Source: Bdellovibrio sp. 22V (GTDB lineage: Bacteria > Bdellovibrionota > Bdellovibrionia > Bdellovibrionales > Bdellovibrionaceae). Taken from it: a stretch of 64,000 nucleotides of DNA. Positions 1 through 6,740 of this stretch are shown in pieces. Under the pieces are notes generated by a model that ran no database searches, was not told where the DNA came from, and saw nothing but the letters and a program-made list of their open reading frames with translations. The translations under genes were made by a program, and so were the position numbers. Numbering within the stretch: the stretch's first letter is position 1; every line of letters begins with the position of its first letter. The stretch is taken from NCBI RefSeq assembly GCF_030169785.1, contig NZ_CP125854.1, forward strand, positions 3,100,001 through 3,164,000, written 5' to 3'.

Positions 1-2
1 CC

Positions 3-431
3 GTAAAAAATGCAGAGATTCAACTTGCTTTGGTCGGTGGCGGATACGAACGCAAGCTCGAAGGAAATCTTCTCGGCATCGCCTCTGAAGACGAAGTCGT
101 TATCCCCGTCAGCCATGTCCGTTACTATATGGATGTGGTCGATAAGATTCCTGTCACGCAAACATTTGGCAAACTGAATCTTCGTATCAACCTTGTTCGC
201 AACGGTCAGGTTGTCGCCACCAAGATGATTGATTTGCGCCCCGCTGACGTGAATGCACGTGAACTTGATGATATTCAAGTAAACTACATCAATTTGTCTG
301 AGGGTTCGAGCTCTGCAAGTCTGCGACTGTTGCTGACCAATGCCGCGCAACTTCAATGTACTTGGGTCAACCTTAAGGTCGCTACCTATTGCGATCCTGA
401 CGTTTACAAGAAGTTAAACAAGAACTGGTAA
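3..431 (+). CDS. Hypothetical protein, 5' end outside the window
   Basis: The reading frame is open from the first bases of the window, and the first possible start (a TTG at 30) has no ribosome binding site, so the gene begins upstream. The visible part is about 142 residues, rich in alternating hydrophobic and polar stretches typical of beta structure, with a segment near the end holding two cysteines (CTW and YCDP). No family was recognised. It converges on the next gene with only about 20 bases between the two stop codons. The function is unknown. Confidence 0.7.
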   Translation, partial: VKNAEIQLALVGGGYERKLEGNLLGIASEDEVVIPVSHVRYYMDVVDKIPVTQTFGKLNLRINLVRNGQVVATKMIDLRPADVNARELDDIQVNYINLSEGSSSASLRLLLTNAAQLQCTWVNLKVATYCDPDVYKKLNKNW

Positions 432-451
432 GCTTTTTGACTGCTTGATAT

Positions 452-1069
452 TTATGGAGCACCCAGTGCGGCCTTTGGGGTCCCTGGATATAGAACTTTA
501 TAAGACTTTTTATCGATTGGGAGTTCGACTCCCAATTTCTTTTTTGTGAGCTGCACGGACGCTTTCGGGTCTAGCTTCAAACCACAACTGCCCTTTGAAA
601 AATTAAAGACCTTCCCCGAACTGCAAGAAGACGTATGCATATCCAGCGGCTCACACGGAGGCTCATTGACGAGTTTATTTTCGAGAATAGAAGCGTCTCC
701 ACAGTACTCGGCCACTTCTCCAATGGGGCTGCAGTCCTTCAAACTCAAAATACGATGCTGCCCACAACTGCCGCTATATTCTTTAACCAGAAGCACATTC
801 GCGGAGCGATTTAAATAGATGTCGGAAAAAATGCCACCGTCTATTTTGCAAACCTTTTTTCCCTTCACTTCAAGCCATAGAGGACCTTCGTGCGTTTTTC
901 TGTCTGCGCTGGCTCCCTCTAAAAGGATTTTTTTCGACGGAGAAATCACTAATTCACTTAATTCCGAAGTTTTGGCCGTGACTTTTACGTTTACGAAGTG
1001 ACATCGATCTGCCGCGCGAGAAATAGCTGCTTGAGATAAAACGGCAACCATAAGACTGACTTTAAGCAT
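452..1069 (-). CDS. Secreted cysteine-rich hypothetical protein
   Basis: This is a protein of about 205 residues. I chose the ATG at 1069 rather than the longer frame to 1270 because a clear Sec signal peptide (MLKVSLMVAVLSQAAISRA) starts there and a GAGG-like ribosome binding site lies just upstream. The mature part starts ADRCHF and holds about ten cysteines, most in the C-terminal half in spaced pairs, which suggests a disulfide-bonded periplasmic or extracellular protein. No known domain was recognised. The gene is divergent from the NADAR lipoprotein gene. Confidence 0.7.
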   Translation of the reverse strand: MLKVSLMVAVLSQAAISRAADRCHFVNVKVTAKTSELSELVISPSKKILLEGASADRKTHEGPLWLEVKGKKVCKIDGGIFSDIYLNRSANVLLVKEYSGSCGQHRILSLKDCSPIGEVAEYCGDASILENKLVNEPPCEPLDMHTSSCSSGKVFNFSKGSCGLKLDPKASVQLTKKKLGVELPIDKKSYKVLYPGTPKAALGAP

Positions 1070-1180
1070 TGGAGGCCCCTCGCTTTGATGATGAGTTTCT
1101 ATGCTAAAACCGTCGATAGCAGAATGCAACACGCTAAAATTTGATTGAGCTTTAGAAGCGTTTTTGAAATAACCATCTCT

Positions 1181-1753
1181 ATGATGAATTTTTCTGTGAG
1201 ATGTCGTTATCTTAACCTGATTTTCTTTCTTGCGCTTGCTGTCTCTTGCACACACAGAAAGGTTTCTCACTACGACAGTTTCCCGCGAACGGCATCGACT
1301 CCTTACACAGAAGATGTTTTAGACTTTTATTCGACGAAGCAAGCTTATGGCGAGTTTTCCAACTTTGCTCTTTTCCCGGTTTTTGTTGATGGCCAATGGT
1401 GGCCCACGAGTGAACACTATTACCAGGCACATAAGTACGAAGACGCGAAGCTGATCGCCTGGGTGCAAGAGGCGCCGACGCCTATGGAAGCCGCCAATCG
1501 TGGACGCGACAAAAGCATTCCCAAAAGAGCCGATTGGGAACAGCGTAAAGATGAATTTATGGAGAAGGCCGTCTGGGATAAATTCACTCGCTATCCGGAG
1601 CTCACGACGCTTTTACTTTCAACCGGCGACGCCCGCCTTTATGAACACACGAAGAATGACTGTTATTGGGGCGACTGCGGCGACCGCACAGGCAAAAACA
1701 AGCTGGGACTTCTTTTAGAGAAGATTCGGGGCTCTCTTAAGAAAAAGCCGTAA
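1181..1753 (+). CDS. NADAR (YbiA-like) domain lipoprotein
   Basis: The protein has about 190 residues. After an N-terminal hydrophobic helix it shows a lipobox (LAVSC, Cys about residue 23), then a NADAR/RibX domain with the recognisable motifs YGEFSNFA, WPTSEHYYQAHKY and CYWGDCGDRTGKNKLG. NADAR enzymes are N-glycosidases on ADP-ribose-like or riboflavin-pathway substrates: YbiA cleaves damaged riboflavin intermediates, and others remove ADP-ribose from guanine. They are normally cytoplasmic, so a lipid-anchored copy is unusual. The start is uncertain: tandem ATGs at 1181 and 1184 lack a strong ribosome binding site, and the frame stays open back to a TTG at 1145. The domain call is firm; the export call rests on the lipobox. 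Confidence 0.8.
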   Translation: MMNFSVRCRYLNLIFFLALAVSCTHRKVSHYDSFPRTASTPYTEDVLDFYSTKQAYGEFSNFALFPVFVDGQWWPTSEHYYQAHKYEDAKLIAWVQEAPTPMEAANRGRDKSIPKRADWEQRKDEFMEKAVWDKFTRYPELTTLLLSTGDARLYEHTKNDCYWGDCGDRTGKNKLGLLLEKIRGSLKKKP

Positions 1754-1785
1754 GGGAGTGTGTTCTTAAGGCCCCCCACCGATCT

Positions 1786-1808
1786 CCGGATTCTTTTCCT
1801 GAATCCGG
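1786..1808 (+). terminator. Hairpin downstream of the NADAR gene
   Basis: An 8-bp perfect inverted repeat (CCGGATTC with GAATCCGG) encloses a 7-base loop about 30 bases after the stop codon. It is followed by mixed rather than pure T sequence, so it is only a possible terminator. Confidence 0.3.
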
Positions 1809-1930
1809 GATTGCTTTCCTTTAAATAAGATTTTAATCAGCCGTTTTTACGTCAGCTCAAATATATCAGCACCCCAGCCTGGGAATGGTTTTGCATTAAG
1901 GACACGCATCCATTTAACAGGAGGAAACAA

Positions 1931-2374
1931 ATGAAAAAATTAACTTTACTATCTATATTCGTAGTCGCGCTTTCAGGCTGCCAAGGTGACGACGGTGGTG
2001 GAGTTCTTTATCACCAGGTTGGGCCGCTTGCAGTTGATTGTCACAACGGCAAGGTTCTTGAGGAGACGTTTGACATCACGACGCAAGATCGTAAAAAACG
2101 CTACAGCCTTCAACTTGTCGGAGAAAACTACACTTTTACAGAGAAATTTGTCGACTGTGAATCCTGTGGGGCGGTATTTGAGAGCGGAAAATGGAGCATG
2201 AAAAACGGTGTCGTTACCTTTGGTAAAGAAAATTCTATTTATAACCAGGGCGACAACTACTATCTATTCCTGTCAAAGACGAACGAACATCTTTGGGTTA
2301 TCAGAAATAAAGAAGAGCGTTCGATGAGCACCCAAGAATATACCGAGTTGTGTTCTAAAAACGCTTCTCGCTAA
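1931..2374 (+). CDS. Small lipoprotein, unknown function
   Basis: This is a protein of 147 residues with a strong ribosome binding site (AGGAGG, about 8 bases before the ATG). It has a lipoprotein signal peptide ending in the lipobox LSGC, followed by DDGGG. The mature part contains a CESC pair and reads like a small beta-rich domain (FESGKWSMKNGVVTFG), reminiscent of lipocalin-like or META-like folds, but no family can be named. It stands alone between hairpins on both sides and is probably monocistronic and membrane-anchored. Confidence 0.75.
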   Translation: MKKLTLLSIFVVALSGCQGDDGGGVLYHQVGPLAVDCHNGKVLEETFDITTQDRKKRYSLQLVGENYTFTEKFVDCESCGAVFESGKWSMKNGVVTFGKENSIYNQGDNYYLFLSKTNEHLWVIRNKEERSMSTQEYTELCSKNASR

Positions 2375-2380
2375 AATATC

Positions 2381-2404
2381 AAGCTGCCGGGTTACCGGCA
2401 GCTT
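2381..2404 (+). terminator. Hairpin after the small lipoprotein gene
   Basis: A perfect 10-bp inverted repeat (AAGCTGCCGG / CCGGCAGCTT) with a 4-base loop sits 7 bases after the stop codon. No T-run follows immediately, so it may act together with the second hairpin downstream. Confidence 0.5.
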
Positions 2405-2434
2405 CTTGCCGGAGACTCGGCAACGCTCCAGGAC

Positions 2435-2460
2435 GAGACGCTTCGTCTCTTTATAGTTTT
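2435..2460 (+). terminator. Rho-independent terminator candidate
   Basis: A 6-bp stem (GAGACG / CGTCTC, 3-base loop) is followed by TTTATAGTTTT. The position, some 60 bases after the lipoprotein stop and 85 bases before the next gene, fits transcription termination. Confidence 0.5.
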
Positions 2461-2543
2461 GTTCTGAGGATTTTCATCCTTGGTCTGTTCATTGCTACCA
2501 CTCTTTGTAGGTTTGGAGACTTCAAGCCCAAAGCGAGGTGTCA

Positions 2544-2969
2544 ATGAGTCCCGTTGCTGTTTCCGCGAAGAATGTGTTTCAATTAGGCATGTGCAAATCT
2601 AAAAAAAATTTTCCGTTTACTATTCTCTTTTTATTGCTGGCGACTGCGTGTTCTCATCAGCCTCAAAAAACGACTTTAGTTAAAGCGCCCACTGTCGATC
2701 TGGAAGAGGGCGTCACCGATGAGGAGTTTCGGGATCACGCCTGCGACTACTTTCAGTATGTCGATAAAAATGGTGATGGCCGCTTAAGTAACGACGAAAC
2801 GGCAAAGCTCCCGTCGTGGCTGGGAGAGATTCAAGCGGCGAGCCCCGAAAGACAGGTCACAATTATTGACGTCGTCGAAGCAGCAGATCGTAAATTCAAA
2901 TCCCATGCGAAATCTAAAAAGGATTCTCTGACCGTTGAAGAGTTCAATGCTCTTCAGAAGGGACGTTAA
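2544..2969 (+). CDS. EF-hand lipoprotein
   Basis: The protein has about 141 residues from the ATG at 2544, which has GAGG six bases upstream. A later ATG at 2589 would give a more normal signal peptide, so the start is open. The signal sequence ends in a lipobox (LATAC). The mature part has one clear calcium-binding EF-hand loop, DKNGDGRLSNDE, preceded by an amphipathic helix (FRDHACDYFQYV), and a second, degenerate helix-loop-helix with SKKDSLTVEEF. It probably binds calcium at a membrane surface. The next gene starts 3 bases after its stop, so the two are co-transcribed. Confidence 0.75.
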   Translation: MSPVAVSAKNVFQLGMCKSKKNFPFTILFLLLATACSHQPQKTTLVKAPTVDLEEGVTDEEFRDHACDYFQYVDKNGDGRLSNDETAKLPSWLGEIQAASPERQVTIIDVVEAADRKFKSHAKSKKDSLTVEEFNALQKGR

Positions 2970-2971
2970 TC

Positions 2972-4543
2972 ATGAAAAATATTTTTAAGGCGTTTTTATT
3001 ATTACTGTTCTTCCCGTCTCTAACTCTGGCCGCGCCTTTCTGCGTGGGGAATTTTTCGGGACAAAAGCTTTCTTGGAACTATCGCGACCCGGGAAGACAC
3101 GTTTTTGAACAGGAGCCCGATCAGCAGTGGCAGTGCGCGGAGTTTGGGCGCTCGGATTATCCCGTCGAGGTTTTTTTAGCAGAGCATAAATTTCTTTCTC
3201 CGAGTTGTTTTTTTACTACTAAAGCCCGCGACTGGGTTCAAGTGACCGTGGAACGAATCAACGGCGCGCCGACTTTAAAATGCACGGGATTTGCGACGGA
3301 TGGTCCTGCTCCCCAAGTTGAAATGGGTGAAGTCGGCTCTCGCTATGGCTGGAGAATCGCTGGAACGGTGATGTATGGCGGGAGTTTTAAAAAAGGCGAT
3401 GTCTTTCTTTTCACTCCGGATCGCAAGCAGTACTTCGCCGCGCACATGAATGTTGTGAAAGCAGACGGATCTTTTGCGATCGAGGCGCCGACGGCCCATC
3501 TCGCGGGCTATGCCGTTCAAGTCGTGCTTGATGACGGACGCCAAAATAATCTATACGCGATTATTCCTTCGGGTTTTGACCTTGAAAAGGATCTTATCCA
3601 AGTAAATGCAGCGACAACCCTGGCCTCTTATCTTGTGCTGCCGGAAAGACCTTTAGCAAAAGCGGAAGAGCGTGTACGAAATTTCCTAGGGCTTTATGAA
3701 GGCATGAAGTTAGGAGACGCTGGAATTCACGGTTTATGTTCATTTAGCCCGGCGATCTTCTGGAGTGAAGCTCGCAGATATGGCGGATGGGATAATTTCA
3801 TGTTTACTCTTTATCAGAAAATGAAAGACCCAAAGGCTGTCTATGTTGCTCCAGTACAAGTACGCAGTAAATGCGTAAAAAGATCTTACATGAGTGACTT
3901 TGCTCCGGCCTTACTAACGGAAAACTATCCGTTTGTTTTTAATAACATTGGGAACGCGCAACCGATTCCTGATGGCGAAAACAGATTAGCTCTTCGCCTT
4001 GAAAATATGAAAATCTTACTGGAGGAAGTAAAGTTTCAACAAGCCACCTTTGAAGCGACAATCGTTAAAGACAGCTATGACCTGCGCTCTAGGGAAATTG
4101 AGAAGAACTTTGCCGCGATTGAGGACATTTACAACTCCATGAGGGTTCAAAGCGCTTTGCTGCAAAGGTTTACAGTGGCCGACTTCCCAAAACTGGGGCC
4201 CGGGATAACGGCTACTGCGCGGATTACGGCGCAACAAAATGCGGAAAAACTTAAAACCCTGGCGAAAAACTTTATCAGCTTGGTGAATGCCAATTTGCAA
4301 ACCTCGGCAGAGAAAAAATCTATGAACACTCTTTTCGGAGAAGCACTTTACGAAAAGCGAGGGTTGATGGATGAGAAGTATTACGAACAGCTTGATTTGC
4401 AGCTGGTGCGCTATCAGCTTATGCAGCTTTATGCTTCCGCCTTGTGGTTGGATTCTTTGCTTGCCCAAGGTGATAAGGCTGCAGCTCAGACTATGAAAAA
4501 GACTTATATCGAAGGAATGATCCAAAAAGAGGAAGCTCTATGA
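2972..4543 (+). CDS. Large secreted hypothetical protein
   Basis: This 523-residue protein has a Sec signal peptide (MKNIFKAFLLLLFFPSLTLA) cleaved before APFCV. The N-terminal 120 residues are cysteine-containing and beta-like. Residues about 120-210 look like a sandwich domain, and the region from about 340 to the end is helical and charged, probably coiled coil. No named family was recognised. It is tightly coupled to the upstream EF-hand lipoprotein gene (stop TAA, then ATG two bases on), so the two products may work together in the periplasm or at the cell surface. Confidence 0.7.
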   Translation: MKNIFKAFLLLLFFPSLTLAAPFCVGNFSGQKLSWNYRDPGRHVFEQEPDQQWQCAEFGRSDYPVEVFLAEHKFLSPSCFFTTKARDWVQVTVERINGAPTLKCTGFATDGPAPQVEMGEVGSRYGWRIAGTVMYGGSFKKGDVFLFTPDRKQYFAAHMNVVKADGSFAIEAPTAHLAGYAVQVVLDDGRQNNLYAIIPSGFDLEKDLIQVNAATTLASYLVLPERPLAKAEERVRNFLGLYEGMKLGDAGIHGLCSFSPAIFWSEARRYGGWDNFMFTLYQKMKDPKAVYVAPVQVRSKCVKRSYMSDFAPALLTENYPFVFNNIGNAQPIPDGENRLALRLENMKILLEEVKFQQATFEATIVKDSYDLRSREIEKNFAAIEDIYNSMRVQSALLQRFTVADFPKLGPGITATARITAQQNAEKLKTLAKNFISLVNANLQTSAEKKSMNTLFGEALYEKRGLMDEKYYEQLDLQLVRYQLMQLYASALWLDSLLAQGDKAAAQTMKKTYIEGMIQKEEAL

Positions 4544-4566
4544 GCTCCCTCTTTACGGCGATAACC

Positions 4567-4779
4567 TCACGACTCAAGGTCTCGGCTATTTAAAACTTCG
4601 TATCCGGCTTTTTCAATGAGTGATGCAATTTCTTCTTTTCCGGTTTCACTTTGAACTTGGACTAGCTGTTGACCTATGTCCACTTGGACTTTGACATCCG
4701 GATCAACCTTCTTGATCACCTTTTGAATTGAAATTGCGCAACTTCCACACGTCATACCTTCTACTTTAAATTCGTACAT
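4567..4779 (-). CDS. copZ: CopZ-type copper chaperone (HMA domain)
   Basis: The whole 70-residue protein is one heavy-metal-associated domain with the metal site GMTCGSC near residues 8-14. Such proteins carry Cu(I) in the cytoplasm to P1B ATPases. The start is supported by AGGAGG eight bases upstream. It is transcribed away from the ferredoxin-type reductase gene, and a MerR-type palindrome lies about 40 bases upstream, so it should be copper-induced by the CueR-like protein encoded nearby. It is close to certain as an HMA protein; copper as the metal comes from context. Confidence 0.93.
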   Translation of the reverse strand: MYEFKVEGMTCGSCAISIQKVIKKVDPDVKVQVDIGQQLVQVQSETGKEEIASLIEKAGYEVLNSRDLES

Positions 4780-4819
4780 GAGATCCTCCTACTATTGAGA
4801 TCTTGTTAGATTCATCTTC

Positions 4820-4846
4820 GGCCTTCCCACCGTTGGAAGGTCAATA
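4820..4846 (-). promoter_or_regulatory. CueR-type operator/promoter for copZ
   Basis: Read on the minus strand: TTGACCTTCC, 7 bases, then GGAAGG. The palindrome sits directly after a TTGACC -35 element, the layout typical of MerR-family copper promoters with a long spacer. It lies about 40 bases upstream of copZ and matches the boxes at 4894 and 11566. Confidence 0.75.
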
Positions 4847-4893
4847 GCAAATAATAAAAAATATCAAAATGAGAAGGGCGTTCTGCAGGACCG

Positions 4894-4924
4894 TTGACCT
4901 TCCAATAGTTGGAAGCTCTAGGCT
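4894..4924 (+). promoter_or_regulatory. CueR-type operator/promoter for the reductase-regulator operon
   Basis: TTGACC is followed by TTCC-AATAGTT-GGAA, then CTC and TAGGCT as a possible -10, giving a 19-base spacer as expected for MerR-activated promoters. The site is 30 bases upstream of the reductase start and faces it. Confidence 0.75.
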
Positions 4925-4953
4925 TATTGGATTGATAACTAAGGAGCCGCACA

Positions 4954-5964
4954 ATGCGCTTTAAAGCAAAAATTATTCAGACGGATTCGGAAATCACTGT
5001 CGAAGCAGACGAAACTCTATTGGCAGCAGCACGCAGACAAAATGTTCCCTACCCGTTTTCTTGTTCAAAAGGAAACTGTGGTGCTTGCAAATCAAGATTG
5101 GTTGCCGGCGAGATTGAACAGCTAAGTCATCGTCCGACAACATTGGATGATGAAGAAAAATCGTTAGGCTTGTTTCTTGCTTGCAGAACAAAGGCGAAAT
5201 CCGATGTCGTGATTTCATGGTTAGAAGAATCTGAGGACGCCATTCCCGCTCAGAAGTTTGTGGGTCAGGTCACTAATCTCGAGGCTTTGACTCACGACAT
5301 TCGCAGGGTTGTTGTTAAGATTGCCGACACAACAGTGTTTAAGTTTAAACCTGGTCAGTACGTTCAATTCTCCGTCAACGGCTATGAACCGCGGAGTTAT
5401 TCGCTGGCAAATCAGCCGGGAGAAACTCATCTTGAGTTCTTCATTCGTCTAACTCCCGGAGGGAAAACCAGTTCATTCATTCACAAGGAACTTAGAGTTG
5501 GCGATTCCGTTCAACTCGAGGGTCCATTTGGAAATGCTCATTTAAGAACGGATCACACGGGACCTATTCTGGCGGTTGCCGGCGGTTCGGGTCTTGCTCC
5601 GATTCATTCGATTGTCAGTACGGCGCTTAAAAGCGGATTTAAACAGGCAATATATTTCTATTTTGGTGTTCGAGCGGAAAAGGAACTTTTCTTTCTTAAC
5701 GAAATGGAGCACCTCACGGATTTATATCCTAACTTTAAATTTATACCTGTTGTCGATCAAGGCTCCCCTTCATTTCGCACGGGACGGGTCGGCGAGGCTC
5801 TTCTGCAAGACTGGCCAAAATTTGAAGGCCTTTGGCAAGCCTATATCGCCGGTCCACCGCCGATGGTTGATTCTATCCATCCTCACCTCCTCGAGCGTGG
5901 ATTTAAAAAACACAACATTTTCTCAGATCCATTTTACTTCCAAAATAAAGGTTCCAACTCTTAG
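4954..5964 (+). CDS. 2Fe-2S ferredoxin-NAD(P)H reductase
   Basis: The 336-residue protein has a plant-type [2Fe-2S] ferredoxin domain (residues 1-90; Cys37, Cys42, Cys45, Cys77). An FAD-binding reductase domain follows, with RSYSLAN near residue 149, then an NAD(P) domain with GGSGLAP and AGPPPMV. This is the architecture of oxygenase reductases and of CDP-deoxyglucoseen reductase. AAGGAG precedes the ATG. A copper-type MerR box controls it and the cueR-like gene follows 32 bases after its stop, so a role in copper stress is likely (for example electron supply for metal reduction or cluster repair). That role is inference; the substrate is unknown. Confidence 0.88.
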   Translation: MRFKAKIIQTDSEITVEADETLLAAARRQNVPYPFSCSKGNCGACKSRLVAGEIEQLSHRPTTLDDEEKSLGLFLACRTKAKSDVVISWLEESEDAIPAQKFVGQVTNLEALTHDIRRVVVKIADTTVFKFKPGQYVQFSVNGYEPRSYSLANQPGETHLEFFIRLTPGGKTSSFIHKELRVGDSVQLEGPFGNAHLRTDHTGPILAVAGGSGLAPIHSIVSTALKSGFKQAIYFYFGVRAEKELFFLNEMEHLTDLYPNFKFIPVVDQGSPSFRTGRVGEALLQDWPKFEGLWQAYIAGPPPMVDSIHPHLLERGFKKHNIFSDPFYFQNKGSNS

Positions 5965-5996
5965 AAGGTTGGGTTAAAATTAGCACAGAGGTTTTT

Positions 5997-6386
5997 ATGA
6001 ACATTGGTCAGGCCGCAAAAATTTCAGGCGTAAATGCTAAATTGATTCGTCATTATGAGTCGATCGGAATTATTCCCAAAGCCAGTAGAAGTGATGCTGG
6101 TTATAGAACATACTCCGAAGCGGACGTGCATATTTTGTCTTTCGTGAAAAGAGCCCGCTCTCTGGGTTTTTCAATGAAAGAAATTAAGAAACTTGTCAGC
6201 CTTTGGCGAAACAAATCTCGAGCAAGCTCCGAGGTAAAGTCTCTCGCGCTGAAACACGTAGAGGAAATGGAAAAAAAGATATTTGAGCTTCAAGAGATGG
6301 TAAAAACATTAAAAAATCTATCCAGGAACTGCCACGGCGATCATAGACCCGACTGTCCGATTCTTGATAGCTTATCTATTAGCTAA
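5997..6386 (+). CDS. cueR: MerR-family copper regulator CueR
   Basis: This 129-residue protein has an N-terminal MerR winged helix (IGQAAKISGV..LIRHYESIG, DAGYRTYSE), a dimerisation helix, and a C-terminal metal loop with Cys112 and Cys120 in CHGDHRPDCPIL. Ser77 matches the residue that in E. coli CueR helps exclude divalent ions. It should sense Cu(I) and activate the boxes before copZ, the reductase and the first ATPase gene. It lies in the reductase operon, so its own level should rise with copper. A strong terminator follows. Confidence 0.95.
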   Translation: MNIGQAAKISGVNAKLIRHYESIGIIPKASRSDAGYRTYSEADVHILSFVKRARSLGFSMKEIKKLVSLWRNKSRASSEVKSLALKHVEEMEKKIFELQEMVKTLKNLSRNCHGDHRPDCPILDSLSIS

Positions 6387-6390
6387 ATTA

Positions 6391-6418
6391 AAAAAAGCGC
6401 CGTCTTCGGCGCTTTTTT
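6391..6418. terminator. Bidirectional rho-independent terminator
   Basis: AAAAAAGCGCCG, a TCTT loop and CGGCGCTTTTTT form a perfect 12-bp inverted repeat with A- and T-runs at the ends. It serves both the cueR operon (plus) and the copper oxidase operon ending at 6422 (minus). Confidence 0.9.
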
Positions 6419-6421
6419 GTA

Positions 6422-6676
6422 TTATTTCTTTTTTGTTTTCATTTCTTTCATCGCTTTTTCTTCGCAGAATTTTTTATCATTCTTCTTTTTCATACAGTCA
6501 TCTATCATGCTCTGCATGTGTGACATATCATGGTCATGGTGGCCACCATGGTGCCCTTTGCTTGCTTCATCAGATGCGGACGTCGGGTGATGCCCTTGAT
6601 GTGAATCTTGTGCGTAGGCTGCGCCTGCGAAATTCAAAACAAAAGCCACCAAAAGTGCTTTAGTAATATCTTTCAT
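6422..6676 (-). CDS. Small secreted His/Met-rich metal-binding protein
   Basis: The 84-residue protein has a signal peptide ending AAYA before QDSHQGHH. The mature peptide is dense in His (GHHGGHHDHDMSHM) and ends in a Lys-rich tail with two Cys. Such periplasmic peptides typically bind copper. AAGGAGG precedes the ATG. It is the last gene of the minus-strand operon after the ATPase and the oxidase, so copper is the likely ligand. No named family is claimed. Confidence 0.8.
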   Translation of the reverse strand: MKDITKALLVAFVLNFAGAAYAQDSHQGHHPTSASDEASKGHHGGHHDHDMSHMQSMIDDCMKKKNDKKFCEEKAMKEMKTKKK

Positions 6677-6740
6677 CGAATCCTCCTTAAATAGGCCCCA
6701 GATAAAATCTGAGGCTGTGAAAATTTAATACGTGTTCTAT

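Noticed and set aside
546-1001. Two plus-strand frames opposite the Cys-rich secreted protein gene
   Set aside because: They are mirror frames of a gene with a clear signal peptide and ribosome binding site; they show no features of their own.
5954-5972. CCAAC..GTTGG inverted repeat before cueR
   Set aside because: It has only 5-bp arms, overlaps the reductase stop codon and does not match the CueR boxes; chance is likely.
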